64,000 bases of DNA from Rana temporaria (GCF_905171775.1 NC_053489.1:390871483-390935482), one strand, 5' to 3'; counted from the first letter of the stretch, positions 51,416 through 63,962 are shown. Notes: generated by a model not told the origin, from the sequence alone. Made by a program: numbers and translations.

Positions 51416-51982
51416 GTTGTTTGTTTATTATTCTCACTTTAACAGAAGAAAATAAACAAGTGAGATATGGGAAAATTTAAGTTTTTTTTTTAGTTGTATA
51501 ATAATTCTGCACACTAATTGTTTCCCAGTAATTGTGCACACATAAATATTCTCCTAAGAAAGCAAAAAAACACTTTTACTTTCTTAAATAGTTAGGTGTA
51601 AGGTTTATTAACATTTTTGATTGACCGAGAGCACTGTCGTTTTTCAATAATGGGAAGTGTTTGGAATACGAAGAAGTACCAATATGCTGGATGGAACAAC
51701 TGAACGTATGACCTAACACAAGCGTATTTTGACGATCATGGATATGTGAGGCAAAATTAATCAGTAAGTTTACCTCACATGGGGGAAATGATGGAGCACT
51801 TTTGGTGATCAACTGTAGTGGGAGATCTGCACTCTGGGTCTTTGCTTCACAAACTCTCCATCATTACTATTTATTTCATGGGGCTATTTGGCACGTATTA
51901 CAGTATAGAGACACTTTAATATCCAGTGCCTCTGAAATCTATTAACTTTATTGATTTCTAATTTTATTGATATTATTGCACG

Positions 51983-52416
51983 AAGGCCCCTTTCAGACTG
52001 GGGCGGGAGCCGCGGTGGCGGTATAACGCTGCTAAAAATAGCGGCGCTATACCGCCGGGATTGCCGCGGAAATCAGCCGCTAGCGGTGTGGTATTAACCC
52101 CCGCTAGTGGCCGATAAAGGGTTAATACCGCCCGCAATGCGCCTCTATAGAGGCGCATTGCGGGTGGTATTGCTGCGGTTTCCCATTGTTTTCAATGGGA
52201 AGGAGCGGTGAAGGAGCGGTATACATGCCGCTCCTCTCACCGCTCAAAAGATGCTGCTGATAGGAGATTTTTTTGTCTCCCGCCAGCGCATCGCCTCAGT
52301 GTAAAAGCCCGCGGGCTTTCACATTGAGTCTGCAGTGAAGACGTTTTTCAGGCGGGATAGCAGCGCTATATTTAGCGATGTACCGCCTGAAAAACTCCTC
52401 AATGTGAAAAGGGTCT
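51983..52416. mobile_element. GGCCCCTTTCAGACTG MITE, copy 3
   Basis: AAGGCCCCTTTCAGACTGGG and AATGTGAAAAGGGTCTAA are inverted ends. The interior contains GCGGCGCTATACCGCC and GCGCCTCTATAGAGGCGC palindromes also found at 38940-39337. Confidence 0.8.
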
Positions 52417-53806
52417 AAGAGGCTGCAGAGAGATTGTTATTTTTGATTTCTTGGTGATTGTCATCTTTTAAGTTTTTTGGAGAAATAATTCTGCAGTGCG
52501 TGTTGAAAGATATCATTTTTTTTTAACATGCAGTGTTTTTTTTTATAGCGGTTCAAAGAGCCAAGATATACTCACCTAATCTTATGATCCTCTGAGCGCA
52601 AGACCAGTCCGTTCGGCTCCTGCCCGCCCCCTCAGTCTGGCGGTCTTGTTCAGTCGAATGTTCCTGAAGTCATCATGCCATAAACCGGATGAACACTTCC
52701 GGAACAGTTCACCGCTGGATGCGGGTGAGCGCTGTTTTCCAGAGAATGGAAGGATCAGGTGAGTATATGCTGTGTGTACCCCCCAAACAAAACAAGCAGT
52801 TAACCCATGTCGTGTGGGTACAGGCACACTGCATGGGAAAAGAAATTGGACTTTAGTCCACTTAACCTTTCATATGGAGTCACTATCTTGCATTTCAGGC
52901 CATCGAGGGAGAGCCTTTACTGGGCAAGTGGTTCCCTCACCTGGGTGACTTTGCGTTGGTGATGTGTTGCCAAAGACAGAATCACCTGTCTGACATGGTC
53001 ATTAATGTATGCAAAAATCCTCATGGAGTTACAGTGGTGTTAAATCTTATAGGGATAATTTGCCTTTGTACCAAAATGTGAACACAAAATGTAGATGCTA
53101 ATTTTTACGGGTTACTTATTATCACCTTTTGTGTTTTGTGTGCAGCTGTCCTTCAGATAAAGATCGCATAGGAGATTGAGCTCAGCATTCTTGGAAAACA
53201 TTAGGACTTTTATTACTAGCATATTGTCACAACATACTTAAGCATTGTTACTGACCATCCATGTGCACACCTTTAGGATTATAAAGGGGTGTACCTAATA
53301 AGGGTGGCCACTAATTTCAAGTTCAGGAGCAACTTCATGGTTGCCATACAGGCCTAGTCGATTGAAATACACCTGGATTCATTATCAAAGCATCTCAGCG
53401 CTGCCAATTGATGCAAAGTGATCGATAATTATTTTCCACTATGGCCAATCTACTCAGTTTGAGTGAATCAAAACTAAATTGAGTCTAAAGCAATCGGAAG
53501 AGACGCTGATTGCAAGCTGATTTGATCGTTTTGATTAAACTGACATTGAACGGATAATAAAATCGAAGCGACCATACTTTTTATTAGATGGCAGAGTTCG
53601 GGAGTCATGAGTTTTAAAGCATATTTTGGTGTATGGTTATATGATAACTGTTATTAAATACAATAGCAAGCTTTCCAAGTCTTATATATCTATTATGCTT
53701 AGTCAATATTTAGAGCCAAAGCATATAGAGTATTTACTGAGCCATTCAGCAACAGCCACAGAAATTGCATTTCCATCTCTCCAGTCCTTTATGCCAGCAA
53801 CTCTCA
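52417..53806. other. Interval without recognised gene
   Basis: I see no exon, transposase remnant or clear element ends in this interval. Short open stretches near 52582-52827 and 53626-53806 have no recognisable motif. Confidence 0.45.
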
Positions 53807-54077
53807 GGCCCCGTACACACGACCGAGTTTCTCGGCAGAATTCAGCCAGAAACTCGATCGGAGCTGGATTCTGCCGAGAAACTTGGTCGTGTGTACACTT
53901 TTCAGCGAGGAAGCCGAAGAGGAACTCGTCGGGCCAAATAGAGAACATGTTCTCTATTTCCTCGTTGTTCAATGAGGAAAGTTGGCCAGCCGAGATCCTC
54001 GGCGGCTTCAACACAGAACTCGACGAGGAACTCGATGTGTTTGGCACGTCGAGTTCCTCGGACGTGTGTACGGGGCC
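53807..54077. mobile_element. GTACACACG-terminus MITE, copy 9
   Basis: The inverted ends GGCCCCGTACACACGACCG and GACGTGTGTACGGGGCC, about 271 bp, with GAGAACATGTTCTC and CTCGACGAGGAACTCG palindromes. It belongs to the same subfamily as 20191-20463 and 56277-56479. Confidence 0.9.
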
Positions 54078-55549
54078 ATACAATTTTCCAACAGTACTCC
54101 ATCAACTCACCGGCTAATTATGTCCCCCTCTAGAGGGCAATTTTACTTTAATTATGTCACCCTCTAGAAACTCACCAGCTTCTATGCACACCACTGACAT
54201 TTTGTATTCAGACACTGGTGAGCTCTGTTTTAGGCCTGGTTCACACTGAACTTGGGCTGAACTAAATGATGACAATGAAAATAACATTTCTTTCAATGGT
54301 GCTTGTTCATATCAATGCAGCACAGCTGCAATGCGACTTTGGAAAAGGGTCCTGTGCTACGTTGGTTAGATTTGGCGCCATAGAATATGCAACCACATCC
54401 AAAACACAACCATCATCGCATCACAGTAGTGTAAACCGAGTCTACGTGGAAGGCTGCAACTATTCCAGTTAGAAATAGGAACTATCTTTATGACAATTAA
54501 GCTTTCAGAGCTAGTTTACATTAGTCGCATGACCCTGTATTTTGCAATGCAGGCAAAACTCTGGGAAATACAGAAAACCATGCCTTATCCTCATGCCGTA
54601 CCAGCCAGGTACTTCCTGGTCTGCTAGCGCAAATGCCCGCTCCACCTGCTGACCCATGCTGTGACTGGACACAGCACGAGTGTGTCAGCAGGGTAAAGCC
54701 AATGATTATTGCTGTACACCTGCTGATCGGCTGTGGCAAATCACAGTTATGTGTTAACCCCTTGATTGTTCCTTGATGTTAACCTCTTTATGAAGAAATG
54801 TGATTTATTGGATATGTTTTATAACAGAAAGTAGAAAATATTGGTTTATTTTAAAAAAATGGTGGTATTTTTTCATTTATATAATAAAAAATAAAAAACC
54901 CAGCGGTGATCAAAGTCCACCAAAAGAAAGCTCTATTAGTGTGAAAACAATTTGGGTACAGTGTTGCATGACCGCGCAATTGCCAGTTAAAGTAGCACAG
55001 TGAAAATGGCCTGCTCACGAAGGAGGTAAAACTTTCCCGAGGTAAAGTAGTTAAGTTGCAGCACATTCTAATATGCTTGCTGTATCAGATCACATTGCCA
55101 CAGCATCTGAACTGCTGCTTTTCATGTGGCTCTCAAACAAGCCAACTGAATAGGGTTGTTCAAAATGCAGAACACATGTTAGTACTGCACTTAGCGTTTT
55201 AGATAATCTCTGTTGTCGAACTTTTTTTTCATTAATTTATCCTGCACTGAAAAAACAAACAGCTGAAATCAAAGATTATGCCAAGCCTTCATGATGGGCA
55301 TCAGTTTTCTTTTCTTGCATATATCAAATATGAACTATCCATTAATCGTTTAGTATATTTAAAGCTGGAATAAGGTTTCTGAAAATTTAAACCCACCTGG
55401 TAATAATGTTATTCTTGCAATGGCTCCCTACTCCAATCACCATAGATCGTAAGTTTGTATTTAACTATACCCTGATCAGGACCCAATGGTACTGTTACAG
55501 TGACCTGAGAAAAGACATAAAATCATGGTTTACACCAAAGCCACCTATG
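54078..55549. other. Interval with TTAA-family fragment; no supported gene
   Basis: 54770-55054 is a shortened TTAA-family copy (core CCACCAAAAGAAAGCTC at about 54918; right end GAGGTAAAGTAGTTAA). A tandem pair of TTATGTC(A/C)CCCTCTAGA motifs lies at 54118-54172. The remaining sequence shows nothing. A splice-flanked open segment on the minus strand near 55440-55511 is discussed under rejected items. Confidence 0.5.
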
Positions 55550-55557
55550 AGTTAAGG

Positions 55558-55910
55558 CACAGGTGTCAAACACAAGGCCCGCGGGCCAAATCCGGCCCTC
55601 CAGGCCATTTCATGTGGCCCTCACACCTCTCCTGCAGCTGCAGGAGAGCTCCAGTCCTCCTCCAGACCCTTACTTTCTGCTTTCAAGCAATGCATCCACC
55701 TTCTTCCCAGCAGCAGCATAAGGAAAGGGGGGGTGCACTGTGATGTAAGGGAGAGTGGGGGACTCAACTTCTGATGGTGGGATGGCTCTTGACATCTAAT
55801 GTAAGAGGAGGGGATGCACTGGACATCTAATCTTACAGATACAACCGGCCCTTTTGAGGACAATCATTAGGCTGATGCGGCCCACAATGAAATTGAGTTT
55901 GACACCCCTG
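55558..55910. mobile_element. 353-bp hAT MITE, CAGGGGTGTCAAAC family
   Basis: CACAGGTGTCAAAC and GTTTGACACCCCTG are inverted ends; the 8-bp duplication AGTTAAGG is perfect (55550-55557, 55911-55918). It contains the AAGGCCCGCGGGCC palindrome near the left end. Non-coding. Confidence 0.93.
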
Positions 55911-55918
55911 AGTTAAGG

Positions 55919-56276
55919 GGTGCCAATAGATTAAAACAAACTGAGCTGCTTTAAACAATGTTAAGCAGCCTGCTGGAAAAACTTCTAATAGCTGGAACTC
56001 CCCCATTCTGCCTTTTTCTAGAACACTGTTCAGGCAACAATCCAGCCGTGGATGGTCAACTTCACCATTACAAGCATGCTCCCTCTTGGATCTAAAACCC
56101 CATGCATGCACTGTCTCTCATCCGTCCCAGCAGGTCTGAGCTCAGTGCCGCAGAGATGAATCCAAGAGAGAAGGTGCTTCCAGTGATGTCTAAGGTGAGC
56201 ATCAAAAACGAGAGAATTGGCTGAAGCATCATAGCAACATTCTTTCAACAAGGCAGGATTGGAGAAAGCCCAGTAT
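55919..56276. other. Interval without recognised gene
   Basis: No motif or repeat boundary was recognised between the hAT MITE and the next GTACACACG MITE. Confidence 0.4.
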
Positions 56277-56479
56277 GGCCCCGTACACACGACAGAGGAA
56301 CTCGACGTGCTTGGCACGTCGAGTTCCTCGTCGAGTTTTGGGATGAAGCCGCCGAGGAGCTCGGCGGGCCGCCTTCTCCTATAGAACAACGAGGACAACG
56401 AGAAAATAGAGAACATGTTCTCTATTTTCTCGTCGAGTTCCTCGGCGGCTCCGAGGAACTCTGTCGTGTGTACGAGGCC
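56277..56479. mobile_element. GTACACACG-terminus MITE, copy 10
   Basis: GGCCCCGTACACACGACAG and CTGTCGTGTGTACGAGGCC are inverted ends. The flanking trinucleotide TAT is repeated (56274-56276 and 56480-56482). At 203 bp it is the shortest copy and nearly a perfect hairpin. Confidence 0.92.
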
Positions 56480-56896
56480 TATGAGAGCTTTTTGGGTAGG
56501 TTTCTGGTGGAGCAAAAATGGCCAACTGCAACAGCGGGTACATTATTCAATATTGTTCATTGCAACACCATTTTTAATGTTGTCTACTAAAGCTCCTCAA
56601 TTGCATAGGCAGTTTTTTTGAAAAGGAAAACTAAATATTAAACTATTTTTTTTTCTTTTTAACTGCAACTGCATAAGCACCCATGGCAGTGTTTTGGTTG
56701 TCACAATTTCAACAAATAAAACCATTAGCTTTTAAGAATATTTGGATCACTTGAAAGTAAAGGGAGAAATTAAAATATACTGTAAACTTGACAAATTACT
56801 AAGAAATTACTAAGAAATGTATGCAAAGTAAACTCGCAATTAAAGCTACAGGTAATTTTTATTTAAAGATTACCTGTAGGTAAAAATAAAAATAGA
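56480..56896. other. Interval without recognised gene
   Basis: AT-rich sequence with no supported feature. Confidence 0.4.
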
Positions 56897-57614
56897 GGGC
56901 CAGATTCACAGAAAAAGTACGCTGGAGTATCTGCTGATACTCCAGCGTACTTTCAAATTTGCCGCGTCGTATCTTTATTTGTAATTCACAAACAAGATAC
57001 AACGGCTTTTGGCTAAGATCCGACAGGCGTACAGCTTCGTACGCCTTCGGATCTTAGGATGCAATACTTCGGCGTCCGCTGGGTGGAGTTTGCGTCGTTT
57101 TCCGCGTCGGGTATGCAAATTAGCTGATTACGGCGATCCACGAAGGTACGCGCGTTCGTCGCATTCTCTTACGTCGTCGCTAGTCGGTTTTTCCCGTCGC
57201 AAACATAAGCCTGCTTTTTCTTGGCTTACATTTAGACCAGCCATGTTAAAGTATGGCCGTCGTTCCCGCGTCGAATTTCAAATTTTTTTTTTTTGCGTAA
57301 GACGTCCGGGAATACGAAAGTACGTTACGCACGTCGCCGTTCAAAAAACACGTCGGGGCGCCTAATTTCGCGCAAAGCACGGAGGGAAATTTCCTAATGG
57401 AGCATGCGCAGAACGTTCAGCGCGGGAACGCGCCTAATTTTAATGGTACACGCCCCATTTGAATTAGGCGGGCTTGCGCCGGACGGGTTTCTGCTACGCC
57501 GCCGCAAGTTTACAGGCAAGTGCTTTGTGAATCAAGCACTTACGCCGAAAACTTGCGGCGGCGTAACGTAAAGGGGATACGTTACGCCGCCGTAATTATT
57601 CGTGAATCTGGCCC
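56897..57614. mobile_element. Harbinger-like MITE (GGGCCAGATTC family), copy 3
   Basis: GGGCCAGATTCACAGAA and TTCGTGAATCTGGCCC are inverted ends, with 3-bp duplication AGA (56894-56896 and 57615-57617). CpG-rich TACGCCG motifs fill the arms. About 718 bp, similar in size to copy 1 (894-1614). Confidence 0.88.
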
Positions 57615-58664
57615 AGAGAATTTACTACCACTTTAAAGAGGACCTGAACTCAAAAATAAAAGATTTGCCAAGTTATAGTGAACTTTTAGGAATGTTATTT
57701 GTGCCTAAGCAATACATGAAAATAAAAGTTTTGTCTTGAATTCTTCATGAATAACAGTAGTGTACCTCTTGTACCTTTAAGCATGCCATAGCTGTATATT
57801 GGCAGTGTGAGCTCTTCTAAGGCACTGTGCAAGTGACTGGACGTCTCACATGACTCGGAGTGAGATTTGGTGAGGTCACATTGTACTTCTCACTTCTCTT
57901 CTTTCTGGAGGGGTAACTTAGGACTCACAGTGCAAGGATTTCCCTGCTTCGTCCATTCTGTGGATCTGCAATTCCTCTGCTGCTCCAGCTTCCTAAATAT
58001 TTTCCCATCAGTTTTTACATCACCAGTCATTGGTGTCAGCTCTTGACATAAGGGAGCCAAGCTCTTCCTCTACCAAGATGACTGCCTCCACACAGTGCAA
58101 CGCAAGGCATGGTAAGTCAGTAACAGGGAAGAATACAATAAGCAACACTGCTGACTAGTCCTTTGCCCTCTGCTTGTCTTTTTTAGGCACAGCCTCCAAA
58201 TAAATATAAAAGTAGAAACCAAAGCAGCAACTATAAAACGTTTAGGCTCGATTCACACCTATGCATGTTGCTTTTGAGCATTTTTGCAGTGCTTTTTGCG
58301 GTGCTTGCTGCGTTTTTGACTTGCGTTTTTACCGCGATTTTGCCGCGATTTGCGTTTTAATTTTTTTCTTTACATCAATTTTTATTTTTTTACATTTCAT
58401 TTAACAACCAGCTATAAACAGGTAAAAAAAAAACGCAAAACGCAGGGAAAATCGCGGTACTTGCGTTTTGGATGCAGGTCCATTGAATTCTATTGCATGC
58501 AAAACACTGCTTTTTGCAGGAAAAAAAGTCCCTGACCCTTTCCAAAAACGCAGAGGCACAAAAAAGCATTGATGTGAACATGTTCCATAAGAAACCATGT
58601 TAAAAAATTTCCCTGCATTTCTGCAAAATGCATCAGAAAAAGCATTAGTGTGAATGGAGCCTAA
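57615..58664. repeat. Unassigned interval ending in a GATTCACAC MITE
   Basis: 58244-58660 has inverted ends TAGGCTCGATTCACACCTAT and AGTGTGAATGGAGCCTA enclosing TTTTTGCGTTTT-rich sequence, so it is a small MITE. No gene is recognised in 57615-58243. Confidence 0.6.
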
Positions 58665-59117
58665 GGCCCCGTACACACGAGAGGGTGGATCCGCTGAAAT
58701 TGATCTGCGGATCGGTTTCAGCGGATAGATCCGCTGGTGTGTACGATCCAGCGGATATTTATCCGCGGATATATTTCGGGCCGACCGATTTCCAGCGGAT
58801 AAAAATTTCCTAACATGCTAAGAAATCTATCCGCTGGAATCGGCTCCAGCGGATCGATCCGGTGGTCTGTACAGACTCACCGGATCGATCTGTCCGAACC
58901 CATCCCTCGCATGCGTCGTAATGATTCGACGCATTAGTGGGATTCCTTATATCACCGCGTCGCGCACGTCGCCGCGTCATCATCGCGGCGACGGCGCGGC
59001 ACCGCGGACGGAATTCCGCGGGGATTTTGATCTCCTGGTTAGTACAACCAGGAGATCAAAATCCGCCAGAGGATTTGGACCATTTCCGTGGATAAATCCT
59101 CTCGTGTGTACTAGGCA
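58665..59117. mobile_element. GTACACACG-terminus MITE, copy 11
   Basis: The inverted ends GGCCCCGTACACACGAGAGG and CTCTCGTGTGTACTAGGC enclose repeated CGGATCGATCCGG and CAGCGGAT motifs. It abuts the MITE ending at about 58660. Confidence 0.88.
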
Positions 59118-59551
59118 TAAGGGTCCGTTCACACTGGTCCGCAGCCCATAATGCTGCTGTCTGCACACTAAACCGGAGCGGTTTAATGTGCAATCACCAG
59201 GGTTTTGAGCTGCAGAATCATGCAGCAGGGGTTGGTGTGAGGTACGTATTATTGCATTACACAGCTCCCCCCTCCCCCTCATTTTCTTTTTGTGAACTTT
59301 ATGTGGCGTGCACAAAGTGGCACTTCACTCCTGTCACTGTACAGCATAGTAAGCTGCGATGGCTGTGCGGTGACATGTAGGGCCATCTAGAGTGGTGAAA
59401 TATTATGCAAACATGTTGCGTAATACCACACAGCTCTGGAACACTAAGAAACATTGCGTACTGGTGTGAACACGACACACAGAAAACTATTGTGCTTATC
59501 CATGAGGAAAAAATGCAAGTAATTGCACATAGTGGGAATGAGCCCTTAGAC

Positions 59552-59883
59552 CAGTGGTCTCCAAACTGCGGCCCAAGGGCCAGATGCGGCCCTTTGCTTG
59601 CCTTTATCCGGCCCTTGGGGCACTATCCCTCCCACTGATACGAAACACTATTCTGCCATCTGACACCGACAATGGAGCATCATTTCTCCCACTGACACAA
59701 CTAATAGAGCACTATTCCTCCCTATGATACCAGCAATTGGGGCACTATCCCCTCCCCCTAATACCAGATTTTCACTAACAATGATGCCAGGACAATTTCT
59801 ACTCCCGCTGGTCGAAATCCGGCCCGCAAAGAGTCTGAAGAACAATAAACCGGCCCTTCGTTTAGAATGTTTGGAGACCCCTG
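59552..59883. mobile_element. 332-bp hAT MITE, CAGTGGTCTCCAAAC family
   Basis: CAGTGGTCTCCAAACTG and GTTTGGAGACCCCTG are inverted ends; the 8-bp duplication CCTTAGAC is perfect (59544-59551, 59884-59891). Non-coding. Confidence 0.93.
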
Positions 59884-59891
59884 CCTTAGAC

Positions 59892-59965
59892 AATAATAGT
59901 TACATAGTTAGTCAGGTTGAAAAAAGATACAAGTCCATCAAGTTCAACCACAAGAAATAAAACAA
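59892..59965 (-). mobile_element. CR1-like LINE 3' end
   Basis: Read on the minus strand, TTGAACTTGATGGACTTGTA, TCTTTTTTCAACCTGACTAA and a CTATGTAACTATT tail correspond to the CR1-type 3' signature also present at 29140-29205. The segment upstream in the element's direction (59966 onward) is an AAT/AAC-rich simple sequence, so only the extreme 3' end is preserved. Confidence 0.75.
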
Positions 59966-62228
59966 TAATAACAATAACAACAACAATAATAATATCGTAA
60001 TGATACAGCATGCACTACACAATGGGTTCAAATTAAAGCGGATTTCCAGACACAATTTCACTTTTTATATATAAATACCCCTGTAATACACAAGCTTAAT
60101 GTATTCTAGTAAAGTTGACCTGTAAACTAAGGTCCGTTTTGTTAGGTTGTTACAGCATTTAGACACTTTATAAAATAGAAATTGACTGGGGCCATCTTAA
60201 GTGTGGGCATCATGAAGCCAGACTGTATGACTTCCTGGATTTCAGCCTTGCAGATCTCGCACATGCTCAGTGCTGCACAAGCAGTATCAGATCAGGTTTC
60301 AGCACCTGTGCTGTCCAAGTCACATGATTCTTTGAGACTGGGGAATGCACAGACTCCTGAAAAGTTACACCCACTACATTCCCAGGAGTTTGTGCGGTGT
60401 AGGTTAGGAAGCATTAAGCACCTAGGTGCAGGAAGTGGGAAGATTAACTATTCTGCCTAGCAACAACAGTTTGAAGGCATCTAAAAAATAAAAAAAAATT
60501 TGTAAAGGACTAATGACATTTTTTTAAAACTACTGATGTAATGTTATATTTATGGGTGGAACTCCACTTTAACAAAAAAAAAATGCTACATACAAATTCA
60601 ATCTACAGTGCATGGACAAAAAATAATGGGCATTAAAAATGAAGTTTAACTTTGAAGTGACTAAATCACAATTCCAAACACAGCTGCAAGGCTTCATTTA
60701 ATTTTGGTGACTGACTAGCAATAACTTAAAGCGGTTGTATAGTCCCAAACGTTTTTTTTAGTCACCTGTAAGGCACAAGGCATAATGAGCTAGTATGCAT
60801 CGCATACTAGCTCATTATGAAATACTTACCTTAGAACGAGGAATCAGTAACTCACCTGGTCCACACCGAGGGAGATGACATGTTGCCTCGGCGTGTCTTC
60901 CGGGTATTGCGGCTCCAGCGCTGTGAGTGGCTGGAGCCGCGATGTTGTCACTCCCGTGCATGCGTGGGAGACTTCTTTCCGGCAAGGTCCGGCATCTGTC
61001 GGGCCTTCAGCCGAAATGCCCTGTGCGCATGAGCCGCTGCAGTCAGCGGCTTATTGCGGGGGGAATATCTCCTAAACAGTAAAGGTTTAGGAGATATTTG
61101 TTTTACCTACAGGTAAGCCTTATTATAGGCTTACCTGTAGGTAAAAGTACCACAATTGACTATACAACCAAAATAAAATAAAAAGGGGAGTGTCGATTAG
61201 CAGTTTGATATCTGGGTTTGCAAATCAGCATAAGGCTGCTACATTACTTTCAACAAGTTGATACTTAAAGCAGTACAGTATTAAACCCAAAAGCAAAAAC
61301 ATGTATTATATTACATTCTTAGATGTGATGGCTTTATTATTTTTCTTCTTAGGATTTCTTTCATCTATTTTCATCTGGTGATCCAGCCAGCAAGTCTGTT
61401 TTTTAAAAGCACAAGCTCTCCAGAAGAATGCATCAGTTAACATGGTTGAGGCAAACCATTTAACACTGGCAGGGGTACTTAAAATCATCAGCTTTTATTT
61501 ATTAACGTAAAACTTTTATCCCAAAAAGGATTTTCTGTAACGGACTATAAAGTCTGGGCTGGAGGAGTTTGGCCTTCAATCTTCTAGTACATTTAACAAT
61601 ACCCTCCCCATCAGACTGACAATGATGCTGTGCCTCCTGTTCTCATTTATCCAGAGTGGTATCTCATTAACACAGGAGGTGTGTTACTGGCCAGATCACC
61701 CGGTGAAAACAGAGAGGGGAAAGCCAAAGAAACTAAAACTAACATAGCCACCACTTGTAATAATTAATAAGCTGTAATATTATACGTTTTGGGTTTAAAA
61801 GGAAATCAAAGTTAAAAAAATAACAACATTTTATACTCATCTGCTCTGTGTAATGGTTTTGCACAGAGCACCCCCGATCCTCATCTTCTCTAGTCCCCTG
61901 TCGGTGATCCTGGCTCCTCCCTCCTGCCAAGTGCCCCCAGAGTAAACAACTTACTGTGGGGGCACCCAAGCAGGCTCACTCCCGAGCCGCTGCTCTGTGT
62001 GTAGATTCAGACACAGAGCCATGGCTTGGCCCCACCCCCTCTCTTTTCTTATTGGCTCATTGGCTGTGATTGACAGCAGTGGGAGCAAATGGCTCCCGCT
62101 GCTGTCTCAGCCAATGAGGAGGGAGGGGGTTCAGATAAGTATTAGGGAGGGCTACTGCACACAGAAGGTTTTTTAACTTCATGCATAGAATAAATGAAGG
62201 TAAAAAACCTTGAGCCTTTAGAACCACT
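59966..62228. repeat. Unassigned interval with two repeat families
   Basis: 60723-61168 is an inverted-repeat element (TTAAAGCGGTTGTATAGTC ... GACTATACAACC) with internal palindromes CATACTAGCTCATTATG and TAGGCTTACCTGTAGG. About 61800-62228 is the second copy of the family at 15970-16300. Simple AAT/AAC-rich sequence occupies 59966-60000. No gene was recognised. Confidence 0.55.
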
Positions 62229-63158
62229 TTAACCACTTGCTTACTGGGCACATATACCCCCCTCCTGCCCAGGTGAAATTTCAGCTTACGGCACTGTGTC
62301 GCTTTAACTGACAATTGCGCAGTCGTGCGACGTGGCTCCAAAAAAAATTGACGTCTTTTTTTCCCCACAATTAGAACTTTCTTTTGGTGGTATTTGATCA
62401 CCTCTGCAGTCTTTATTTTTTGCGCTATAAACAAAAAAAAAGCGTCAATTTTGAAAAAAAAACAATATTTTTTACTTGTTGCTATAATAAATAGGCCAAT
62501 TTTTTATTCTCAGTCTAGGCCGATACGTATTCTTCTACATATTTTTGGTAAAAAAAAAATCGCAATAAGCGAATAGTTTGCGCAAAAGTTATAGCGCCTA
62601 CAAAATAGGGGGCAGAATTATTATTTTATTATTTATTTTTTTACTAGTAATGGCGGCGATCTGCGATTTTTATCGGCACTACGACATTATGGCGCACACA
62701 TCGGACACTATTCACATTTATACTGCGATCAGTGCTATAAATATGCACTGATTACTGTATAAATGCGACTGGCATTAAAGGGGTTAACACTAGGGGGTGA
62801 GGAAGGGATTAAATGTGTGCCCTGCATAGTGTTTCTAACTGTGGGGGAGGGGACTGACTGGAGGAGGTGACCGATCTGTGTCCCTATGTACAAGGGACAC
62901 AGATCGGTCTCCTCTCTCCCCGACAGGACGTGGATCTGTGTGTTTACACACACAGATCCACGTCCTTGTCTCTGTAACCGCCGATCGCGGGTGCCTGGCG
63001 GACATCGCGGCCGCCAGGCACGCGCATCGGCATCTCAGTGATGAGTCGGGCACGCGCGCGCCCCCCAGCGGCTGGAGGCCGTATATGACCAGGCCTCCCG
63101 GAAATTTAGATCCACTCTGCGGCTGTATAAAGTCGTACGGACGTCAGGAAGAGGTTAA
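62229..63158. mobile_element. TTAA family (CCACTTGC), copy 8
   Basis: TTAA at 62229-62232 and 63155-63158; starts TTAACCACTTGCTTACTGGG and ends CGTCAGGAAGAGGTTAA. It contains the core CTTTCTTTTGGTGG (about 62379), a GTGTGTTTACACACACAGATCC-like palindrome and the ACGTATTCTTCTACATATTT segment shared with 28560-28590 and 49480-49500. Confidence 0.87.
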
Positions 63159-63492
63159 TATCACTTTAAAGCAGACCTTGGAGCCTGCAGTAACTATTGC
63201 AAGGCCTAAGAAAAAAAAATTACTCCTGTAAAAAAAAAGTAAATAATACGTACTTTAGACCCCAGCTTCTGAGCAACTCCTCAATGCCAGAATGGCACCA
63301 GTGTACACATGGGATCCTGGGAAAATTCAGGATCCCAAATCTCACAAGAAGGCATTCCTGCACAGTGCAGGAGATAATTGTTATATGAATAAACAACTAT
63401 ACTTTTTTTCTTTGCCATTTTTGCCATATACCTTTTGTAATAATAGTCTACTTTAGATGGCATGCACACTTCCTTTGTTGGCCTTTCCTCTG
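63159..63492. other. Interval without recognised gene
   Basis: Nothing beyond A-rich runs was recognised. Confidence 0.4.
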
Positions 63493-63962
63493 AAGCCTCG
63501 CACACACGATCGGCGTACTCGGCAAGAAAACTGTTGGCAGAGCTTTCTTGCTGAGTATACCGTGCGTGTGTACGAGGATTTCAGGATTCTCGTCAAGAAA
63601 ACTGCCTAAAATCTCAACAAGAAAAATAGAGAACCTGCTCTCTATTTTCTCGTTGTGATTCTAGGCAGTGTTTTCCTGCCGAGAAACCTGAGTGTGTATA
63701 CTTACCAGTCGCCGTGGAAATCCGCGCATGCTAGAAATGACTTTGACGCATGCGCGGTAGCTTCCTAGGCATAGGTAGGGTGCAGCAAGATGGCGGCGAT
63801 GGCATCGAATGTGACGAGCGCATGCACGTGATGACGTCACCGCGTTTTTGCCATTCAAAAGAACCGCTGTTCCTTTAAATGGAGTGTCTGTACACTCGGG
63901 CGGCAAGAGATTCTTGCAACATTTTTTTCCTGACGAGATTCTGGCCCGTGCGTACAGGGCTT
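63493..63962. mobile_element. GTACACACG-terminus MITE, copy 12
   Basis: The ends AAGCCTCGCACACACGATCG and CCCGTGCGTACAGGGCTT are diverged inverted repeats. AGAGAACCTGCTCTCT and CATGCGCGG motifs are shared with copies 1 and 4. Confidence 0.78.

Larger units (their letters stand above)
49805..51543 (+). mobile_element. Tc1/mariner element E with nested MITEs
   Basis: The left end TGTGTGCACTATTATTAGGC resembles the inverted right end near 51520-51543 (CAGTAATTGTGCACACA). The element is interrupted by a small MITE at about 49911-50150 and the hAT MITE at 50220-50367. Its transposase is decayed. Confidence 0.72.
49749..51970. repeat. 80-bp inverted repeats flanking a decayed Tc1 element
   Basis: The segment AATAAAGTTCAGAGATTTCA and the following GAGGCGCTGGATAGTAAAGT (49749-49806) recurs as an inverted copy at about 51895-51970 (ACTTTAATATCCAGTGCCTC, then TGAAATCTATTAACTTTATT). 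The Tc1-type element at about 49805-51543 lies between the arms, so either it inserted into the loop of a foldback element or the arms are outer terminal repeats. Confidence 0.65.

Noticed and set aside
55388..55515. Minus-strand segment following TTTTCTCAG that translates as VTVTVPLGPDQGIVKYKLTI
   Set aside because: It has a plausible acceptor and short open stretch, but the frame closes soon after, no protein family is recognised and no partner exon is visible.
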